Positions 48,421 through 53,904 of a stretch of 53,904 nt of DNA are shown here, piece by piece (position 1 is the stretch's first letter; the number at the start of each line of letters is the position of its first letter). The translations under genes and the position numbers were made by a program. The notes under the pieces were generated by a model. The model had not been told where the DNA came from. It searched no databases and saw nothing but the letters and a program-made list of their open reading frames with translations. Source of the DNA: an uncultured Burkholderiales bacterium (GTDB lineage: Bacteria > Pseudomonadota > Gammaproteobacteria > Burkholderiales > Burkholderiaceae_C); NCBI GenBank assembly GCA_937873395.1, contig CALMYH010000012.1:1-53904 (forward strand), read 5' to 3'.

Positions 48421-49908
48421 ATGTCCCTGTCGCTGGATTTTCTCAGTCTGCCCCTGTTCGCCGCCGCGGCCCTGGTGTTCATCAGCGTCCTGGCGGGAGT
48501 TTTTTCCACGCGCGCCGGCTTCTCCTTTCTGCTGGTCTTCCTGGTCGTGGGGGTGCTGGCGGGGGAAGACGGCCCCGGCGGCCTGGCCTTCAACAATTTC
48601 ACCGTGAGCTTCTGGGTCGGCAACGTAGCGCTGGCCGTGATCCTGCTCGACGGCGGACTGCGAACCGACCTGGCGACCTTCCGCACCGGCTTGAAGGCGT
48701 CGCTGCTGCTGGCCACCCTTGGTGTGGTCATCTGTGCCGCCATCACCGGCCTCGCGGCGCACTGGCTGCTGGACCTGAGCTGGCCCATGGCATTCCTGCT
48801 GGGCGCCATCGTCGGTTCCACCGATGCTGCCGCGGTGTTTGCCCTGCTCAAGACGTCCGGCGTCAAGCTCAACGAACGGGTCGCGGCCACACTGGAAATC
48901 GAATCGGGCATGAACGACCCGATGGCGGTCTATCTGACGCTGGCCCTGATCGGCGTGGCGCTGTTCATGCAGGCCAACCCGGGCAGTGGCGCGGGGGTGG
49001 GGATTCTGGATGTCGTCTACAACCTGCTGCAGCAGTTCGGCTGGGGAACGGCGCTCGGCCTGGGCAGTGGCTTTGCGATGGCGGCGCTGCTGCATCGTGT
49101 GGCCGGCTCTCACGACGTCGGCGGCGGTATCCGGGCCCTGCTCATCGTCTCGGGCGGTCTGGCGGTGTTCGCCGGCACCACCTGGCTGGGCGGCTCGGGC
49201 TTCCTGGCGGTCTACGTCATGGGTGTGGTCGCCGGCAACCGCGCCAAGCGGGTGGTGCGCTCCTCGCTGTCGGCCATGGACGGCTACGCCTGGCTGGCCC
49301 AGGCCGGGATGTTCCTGCTGCTCGGCCTGTTGGTGACCCCCACCGACCTGCTGCGCACGCTCTGGCCGGCCCTGGGGGTCTCGCTGGTGCTGATGCTGGT
49401 GGCTCGCCCGGTCGCTGTCTGGCTCTGCCTGGCACCGCTGCATTTCCCCCGGCGGGAAATCGGCTACATCTCGTGGGTGGGTCTGCGCGGCGCGGTGCCG
49501 ATCGTGCTGGCCGTGTTTCCGCTGATGGCGGGTGTGGAAGGCGCCAAGACTTTCTTCAATGTGGCTTTTGTGGTGGTGCTGGCCTCATTGCTGCTGCAAG
49601 GCTCGACCATTGCCTGGAGCGCGCGCCGCCTGGGTGTGGTACTGCCCGACCTGGACGACGAGGCCGAGGCCCGCCGAGTGTTCGGCGACTTCGAACTGGA
49701 CGCCTCCACGCCCATGGACGGGCTGTGCACGTTTTATGGCCTGCCGGTTCCAGCCGACGCGCCCAGCACCCTGGGAGACTGGATGCTGGCCTCGCTGGCA
49801 CGCCCGCCGGTCATCGGCGACAGCGTGCACCTGGGCCACGCCGAGCTCAGCGTGCGCAGCCTGGATGCCCACGGACGCATCGCGCGGGTGGGCATGCGCA
49901 TCGACTGA
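48421..49908 (+). CDS. CPA1-type potassium/proton antiporter (NhaP2/CvrA-like)
   Basis: The 495-residue protein has about twelve helices (residues 8-390), including the ion-binding motif TLEIESGMNDPMAVYLTLA (ND pair of CPA1) and GAIVGSTDAAAVF. A C-terminal soluble region of about 95 residues (DDEAEARRVFGDFELDAST onward) resembles the TrkA_C/CorC-like tail of NhaP2. It exports K+ (or Na+) in exchange for protons and protects against osmotic or ionic stress. TAGCTT is placed 6 nt before the ATG. Confidence 0.9.
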   Translation: MSLSLDFLSLPLFAAAALVFISVLAGVFSTRAGFSFLLVFLVVGVLAGEDGPGGLAFNNFTVSFWVGNVALAVILLDGGLRTDLATFRTGLKASLLLATLGVVICAAITGLAAHWLLDLSWPMAFLLGAIVGSTDAAAVFALLKTSGVKLNERVAATLEIESGMNDPMAVYLTLALIGVALFMQANPGSGAGVGILDVVYNLLQQFGWGTALGLGSGFAMAALLHRVAGSHDVGGGIRALLIVSGGLAVFAGTTWLGGSGFLAVYVMGVVAGNRAKRVVRSSLSAMDGYAWLAQAGMFLLLGLLVTPTDLLRTLWPALGVSLVLMLVARPVAVWLCLAPLHFPRREIGYISWVGLRGAVPIVLAVFPLMAGVEGAKTFFNVAFVVVLASLLLQGSTIAWSARRLGVVLPDLDDEAEARRVFGDFELDASTPMDGLCTFYGLPVPADAPSTLGDWMLASLARPPVIGDSVHLGHAELSVRSLDAHGRIARVGMRID

Positions 49909-49966
49909 TACCGGTCGTGTGCACCGGCCGCAGCGGCGCGGGAAATTCGGATCGAAGCCTCCTTAA

Positions 49967-49987
49967 TAACCGATTGGTCAGTAAAAT
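49967..49987 (+). promoter_or_regulatory. Possible TetR operator overlapping the -10 of its own gene
   Basis: TAACCGATTGGTCA (49967-49980) is an imperfect dyad (5 of 7 pairs) typical of TetR-family operators. TAAAAT (49982-49987), a -10 candidate, ends 6 nt before the ATG at 49994. The overlap fits autorepression. Confidence 0.5.
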
Positions 49988-49993
49988 GACGGC

Positions 49994-50647
49994 ATGTCAT
50001 TGCTGCAAGAAACTTCGGCACCCCGGCGTGCCCGGCGCAAAGAGGCGCGTCCGGGCGAATTGCTGGACGCGGCCCTGAGCCTGTTCGTCGAAAAGGGCTT
50101 TGCCGCCACGCGGGTGGAAGAAGTGGCCCACCGGGCCGGGGTGTCCAAAGGCACCCTGTTCCTCTACTTTCCCAGCAAGGAAGAGTTGTTCAAGGCGGTC
50201 GTGCGCGAAACCATCGCCGGGCGGTTTGCCGAATGGAACGAAGAGCTGGACCGCTTCGAAGGCGACACCGCCTCGCTGGTGCGCCACCTGATGCACTCCT
50301 GGTGGGAACGCGTCGGTCAAACTCAGGCAGCAGGCATCACCAAGCTGGTGATGAGCGAGGCCAGCCTGTTCCCGGAAATCGCCGCCTTCTACCAGCACGA
50401 GGTCATCACACCCGGACACCAGCTGATCCGGCGCGTGCTGCAACGGGGCATGGACCGGGGTGAATTCCAGTCACTGGACCTGGACCACGCCATCTACAGC
50501 CTGATTGCACCCATGATCTTCCTGATCATGTGGAAACACTCGCTGGCACCGTGCTGCCCGCGCGATGAATCCATCGACCCGCTGCGCTTCATCGACAGCC
50601 AGGCCACCTTGCTGCTCGAGGGCATGCTGCTGCGCCGCGCCGCCTGA
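49994..50647 (+). CDS. TetR-family regulator of an RND efflux operon
   Basis: The 217-residue protein has an N-terminal helix-turn-helix (RREARPGELLDAALSLFVEKG-type start, given in part; FAATRVEEVAHRAGVSKGTL and LFLYFPSKEELFKAVV). Its alpha-helical ligand domain is similar to AcrR-like repressors. It lies 24 nt upstream of the membrane fusion protein gene on the same strand, so it probably represses its own operon in the absence of a toxic ligand. No ribosome-binding site is visible. Confidence 0.92.
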   Translation: MSLLQETSAPRRARRKEARPGELLDAALSLFVEKGFAATRVEEVAHRAGVSKGTLFLYFPSKEELFKAVVRETIAGRFAEWNEELDRFEGDTASLVRHLMHSWWERVGQTQAAGITKLVMSEASLFPEIAAFYQHEVITPGHQLIRRVLQRGMDRGEFQSLDLDHAIYSLIAPMIFLIMWKHSLAPCCPRDESIDPLRFIDSQATLLLEGMLLRRAA

Positions 50648-50671
50648 GGGCGTCCTACCACCCCACCCATC

Positions 50672-51820
50672 ATGAGCATCTTGCGCGCCCACTGGAAATT
50701 CTGGCTGATCCTGTCCCTGCTGCTGCTGGCCACCTCCTGGGGGGTCTGGAAAGCCCTTGAGCGCCGTGCCGAACAGCAGACGGCGGCCGCGGCAGCCGCG
50801 GCCGCACTGCAGCAACCGCCCGTCTTCGCCCTGGAGCCTGGGGATCTGGCGACGGCAGAACGCATGACCATCACCTCCACCGCCCCGGTGTCCGGCGCGG
50901 TGCGTGCGCTTCAGACGGCAGCCATCAAGGCTCGGGTCGCCGGCGAGGTGCAAGGATTGCGCAAGCGAGAAGGCCATCCGGTCCAGGCCGGCGAAGTGCT
51001 CGCCCGCATCGATCCGACCGAGGCACGCGCCCGGGTTCGCCAGGCCGAACAGCAGGCCGCATCGGCCCGGTCCCAGGTGCAGATTGCGCGGCGCACCCTG
51101 GACAACAACCAGGCGTTGGTGCAAAAGGGATTCATTTCGGCAACGGCACTGGAGAACTCGCAGGCGAACCTTGAGGCAGCCGAGGCCACTCTACAGGCGA
51201 CCCTGGCCTCCCTGGACATTGCCCGCAAGACACTGGACGACACGGTGCTGCGATCGCCGTTGGCCGGCCAGGTGTCGGCGCGTTATGTACAGAACGGGGA
51301 GCGGGTCGGCATCGACACCCGCATCCTCGAGGTGGTGGACCTGTCGGCGTTCGAGATCGAAGCCGCTCTCAGCCCTGCCGATGCCGCCCTGGTGACCATC
51401 GGCCAGCGGGCCGTGCTGCGGGTGGAGGGTCTGCCTGAGCCTGTCGACGGTGTGGTGGACCGCATCAACCCCAACGTGCAGGCCGGCAGCCGGGCCGTGC
51501 TGGTCTACCTTCGCCTGCCGGCCACGCCGGGACTGCGTCAGGGCCTGTTTGCCCGAGGCCATGTCGTGACCGGCGGCCAGCAGGCGGTGGCTGTACCGGC
51601 AGCCACGGTGCGAAACGACAAGCCCGAGCCCTATGTCCAGGCCGTGATCGACGATCGGGTCCGACACCTGCCGGTGCGCGTGCTCATCGAGGGCCTGGCG
51701 GGCGAACGCCCCGTGACCGGCGTGGAAGGTGTGCCTGAAGCGACTCTGGTGCTGCGTGCCGGCACGGGCGTGCTGCGCGAGGGAACCTCTGTCAGCCTGC
51801 CCGAAGCCCAGCGGCCCTGA
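50672..51820 (+). CDS. RND efflux periplasmic adaptor (membrane fusion protein)
   Basis: The 382-residue protein has one N-terminal anchor helix (FWLILSLLLLATSWGVW) and an Ala-rich linker. It has split lipoyl halves (ALQTAAIKARVAGEVQGLRK and LRSPLAGQVSARYVQNGERV), an alpha-hairpin of about 60 residues (ARARVRQAEQQAASARSQV onward), and beta-barrel and membrane-proximal domains. It links the inner-membrane RND pump to an outer-membrane channel. The pump gene starts 12 nt after its stop. Confidence 0.93.
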   Translation: MSILRAHWKFWLILSLLLLATSWGVWKALERRAEQQTAAAAAAAALQQPPVFALEPGDLATAERMTITSTAPVSGAVRALQTAAIKARVAGEVQGLRKREGHPVQAGEVLARIDPTEARARVRQAEQQAASARSQVQIARRTLDNNQALVQKGFISATALENSQANLEAAEATLQATLASLDIARKTLDDTVLRSPLAGQVSARYVQNGERVGIDTRILEVVDLSAFEIEAALSPADAALVTIGQRAVLRVEGLPEPVDGVVDRINPNVQAGSRAVLVYLRLPATPGLRQGLFARGHVVTGGQQAVAVPAATVRNDKPEPYVQAVIDDRVRHLPVRVLIEGLAGERPVTGVEGVPEATLVLRAGTGVLREGTSVSLPEAQRP

Positions 51821-51832
51821 GGCAGCAGCCCC

Positions 51833-53904
51833 ATGTGGTTCACCCGCGTCTCACTGCACAACCCGGTCATGGCCACCATGGTGATGGTGGCCTTCGTGGT
51901 GCTGGGCCTGTTCGCGTTCCAGCGGCTGAAGGTCGACCAGTTTCCGAACATCGACTTTCCGGTGGTGGTGATCACCACCGCCTACCCGGGAGCCTCACCC
52001 GAAATTGTCGAGAGCGAAGTCAGCCGCAAGGTGGAAGAATCGGTCAACTCCATCGCCGGCATCAACGCCCTGACGTCCCGCAGCTACGAAGGCCAGTCGG
52101 TGGTCATCATCGAGTTCCAGCTGCACATCGACGGGCGCAAGGCCGCCGACGACGTGCGCGAGAAGCTGGCAACCTTGCGCCCGACCCTGCGCGACGAGGT
52201 GAAAGAGCCCAGAGTCCTGCGCTTCGACCCCGCCAGCCGGGCCATCTGGTCGGTGGCGGTGTTGTCGGACGACGGGAACACGGCGCCGGGCTCGGCCGCC
52301 GCAGGCACGGCGAACCCCCCACCGTCCATGGTGGAACTGACCACCTGGGCCGAGCAGACCTTGAAGAAGCGCCTGGAAAACGTGCGTGGCGTCGGCTCGG
52401 TCAACCTGGTCGGCGGCACCCGGCGCGCGGTCAACATCCACCTGGATCCGTCGTCCATGGAAGCCCTGGGCGTCATGCCCGAGCAGGTGGTCGCGGCCCT
52501 GCGCGCCGACAACCAGGACCTGCCGGTGGGCACCCTGGACAGCGGAGAAAAGGAACGGGTGGTCCAGGTGCTGTCCCGCGTGCGCGACCCGCAGGACTTC
52601 AACCAGCTCATCGTGACCCGCCGGGGTGGCACGCCGATTCGCCTGGGGCAGGTCGCCAACGTGGTCGATGGCACCGAAGACGTGCAAAGCCGGGCCCTCT
52701 ACAACGGTGAGCGAACCCTGCTGCTGCAGGTGCAGAAGGCGCAGGACGAGAACACCATTGCCGTCGTCGACAGCCTGCAGGCCACCATTGACAGCCTGCG
52801 CGCGGAGCTGCCGCCGGGCATTCGGCTGGAGCCGGTGGCCGACGGTTCACGACCCATCCGCGTGTCGGTGACCAATGTGCGCCAGACCCTGATCGAGGGT
52901 GCGCTTCTGACGGTGCTCATCGTGTTCCTGTTCCTCAATTCCTGGCGATCCACCGTCATCACCGGACTGACACTGCCGATTGCCATCATCGGCACCTTCT
53001 TCTTCATGAACCTGTTCGGGTTCACCATCAACATGATCACGCTGATGGCATTGACCCTGTCCATCGGCTTGCTGATCGACGACGCCATCGTCGTGCGCGA
53101 GAACATCGTGCGACACGCCCAGATGGGCAAGCGTCCGTTCGACGCCGCCATGGACGGCACCCAGGAAATCGGCCTGGCGGTGCTGGCGACCACGCTTTCC
53201 ATCGTGGCGGTGTTCCTGCCCATCGGCTTCATGGGCGGCATCATCGGCAAGTTCTTCCACGAATTCGGCATCACCATGGTGGCGGCGGTGCTGATCTCCA
53301 TGTTCGTGAGTTTCACGCTCGACCCCATGCTGTCCTCGGTCTGGCACGACCCGGCGATCGAGCAGCACGGCAAGCCCTGGCAACCGCGCAGCCTGTACGA
53401 CCGCACGATCGGGCGTGTCACCCACCGATTCGACCGCCTGCAGGACGAACTGACCGAGTTCTACCAGTCGGCGCTGAAATGGTCGCTGCGGCACAAGCTG
53501 GCCACCCTGGCATTGGCCGGTGGGACCTTCGCCGGCAGCATCGCCATGCTGCCCCTGCTCGGCACCGAGTTCGTGCCCAAGGCAGATTTCTCCGAAACCA
53601 GCCTGAGCTTCCACACCCCCGTCGGCTCTTCGCTGGAGGCCACGGAAGCGAAGGCCCGCCAGGTCGAGGCCCTGCTGCGCGAGTTCCCTGAGGTCCGCTA
53701 CACGCTGACCACCATCAACACCGGCAGCGCCCAGGGCAAGATGTACGCCAACGTGTATGTCCGTCTGGTCGACCGGGACCAGCGCGACCGCAACGCCGAT
53801 GCCATGTCCGCCGTTTTGCGCGAACGGCTTCGCAGTGTGCCGGGCATCACCGTCACCCATGCGGGCCTGCTCGACCCGGTGGGCGGCAACAAGCAGCTGG
53901 AGTT
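51833..53904 (+). CDS. RND efflux pump inner-membrane subunit (partial, cut by window end)
   Basis: The first 690 codons of an AcrB-type pump are present with no stop. The start MWFTRVSLHNPVMATMVMVA is followed by a large porter domain (QFPNIDFPVVVITTAYPGAS, SRKVEESVNSIAGINALTS). Helices 2-6 include LMALTLSIGLLIDDAIVVREN, where the Asp-Asp of the proton relay is intact (given over about residues 402-422). A second porter section starts near PLLGTEFVPKADFSE. It exports drugs or toxic organics with proton import. The remaining third, and any outer-membrane factor, lie beyond the window. Confidence 0.95.
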   Translation, partial: MWFTRVSLHNPVMATMVMVAFVVLGLFAFQRLKVDQFPNIDFPVVVITTAYPGASPEIVESEVSRKVEESVNSIAGINALTSRSYEGQSVVIIEFQLHIDGRKAADDVREKLATLRPTLRDEVKEPRVLRFDPASRAIWSVAVLSDDGNTAPGSAAAGTANPPPSMVELTTWAEQTLKKRLENVRGVGSVNLVGGTRRAVNIHLDPSSMEALGVMPEQVVAALRADNQDLPVGTLDSGEKERVVQVLSRVRDPQDFNQLIVTRRGGTPIRLGQVANVVDGTEDVQSRALYNGERTLLLQVQKAQDENTIAVVDSLQATIDSLRAELPPGIRLEPVADGSRPIRVSVTNVRQTLIEGALLTVLIVFLFLNSWRSTVITGLTLPIAIIGTFFFMNLFGFTINMITLMALTLSIGLLIDDAIVVRENIVRHAQMGKRPFDAAMDGTQEIGLAVLATTLSIVAVFLPIGFMGGIIGKFFHEFGITMVAAVLISMFVSFTLDPMLSSVWHDPAIEQHGKPWQPRSLYDRTIGRVTHRFDRLQDELTEFYQSALKWSLRHKLATLALAGGTFAGSIAMLPLLGTEFVPKADFSETSLSFHTPVGSSLEATEAKARQVEALLREFPEVRYTLTTINTGSAQGKMYANVYVRLVDRDQRDRNADAMSAVLRERLRSVPGITVTHAGLLDPVGGNKQLE

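Overview
The window is a GC-rich, densely coded chromosomal segment, most likely from a betaproteobacterium of the order Burkholderiales and plausibly the family Comamonadaceae. The reasons are the polA / DUF2782-like / thrB / BPSS1780-type gene order, the rpsP-rimM-trmD-rplS operon, a GcdR-type LysR gene divergent from gcdH, and the codon usage. The family is inferred from memory of gene order, not from a search. I see no rRNA, insertion sequence, phage gene or CRISPR array. There is one tRNA gene, tRNA-Ala with anticodon CGC.

Layout. Positions 1-7061 hold the end of a histidine kinase, a ZIP metal transporter, a Tat-exported dienelactone hydrolase, DNA polymerase I, and a forward cluster of DUF2782-like, homoserine kinase and a BPSS1780-like membrane protein. 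Positions 7062-17510 form what looks like a phosphate-starvation island. It has two PhoX phosphatases (both predicted Tat lipoproteins), a GT4 glycosyltransferase, an Mpo1-like membrane protein, a membrane-anchored class III aminotransferase, a phosphatidylserine decarboxylase, a small unknown protein and a PAP2 phosphatase. Several of these are preceded by PhoB-box-like 7-4-7 direct repeats followed 10 nt later by a possible -10 hexamer. The repeat at 14187-14204 is close to consensus. I read the island as Pi scavenging plus membrane-lipid remodelling; this is the best candidate for an undescribed system here.

Positions 17561-24900 carry uvrD-type helicase, guaC with an apparent attenuator leader, a TauE-like permease, an alpha/beta hydrolase, a GntR/FCD regulator, a beta-hydroxyacid dehydrogenase and the tRNA. 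Positions 24922-33764 carry a DEAD-box helicase, a Pit phosphate transporter, orn, an M48 protease, phhB, rsgA, a CobD/CbiB-family protein and a NUDIX hydrolase. Positions 33859-36304 are the rpsP-rimM-trmD-rplS operon with its promoter and a strong terminator. GNAT, TM2 and AEC-transporter genes follow.

Positions 38428-44542 are a zinc-homeostasis locus. A reverse operon (zur, ABC ATPase, FtsX-type permease, an 80-residue Cys/His protein, a DUF3299 protein) faces a forward operon (an overlooked 41-codon membrane ORF, znuC, znuB, znuA). Two Zur-like palindromes lie between them. The window ends with an EamA permease, msrA, a LysR/gcdH pair, a K+/H+ antiporter, and a TetR/MFP/RND efflux operon cut by the window edge.

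A cross-cutting observation is that seven genes have a -10-like hexamer exactly 6 nt before their ATG and no obvious ribosome-binding site, which suggests leaderless transcripts.
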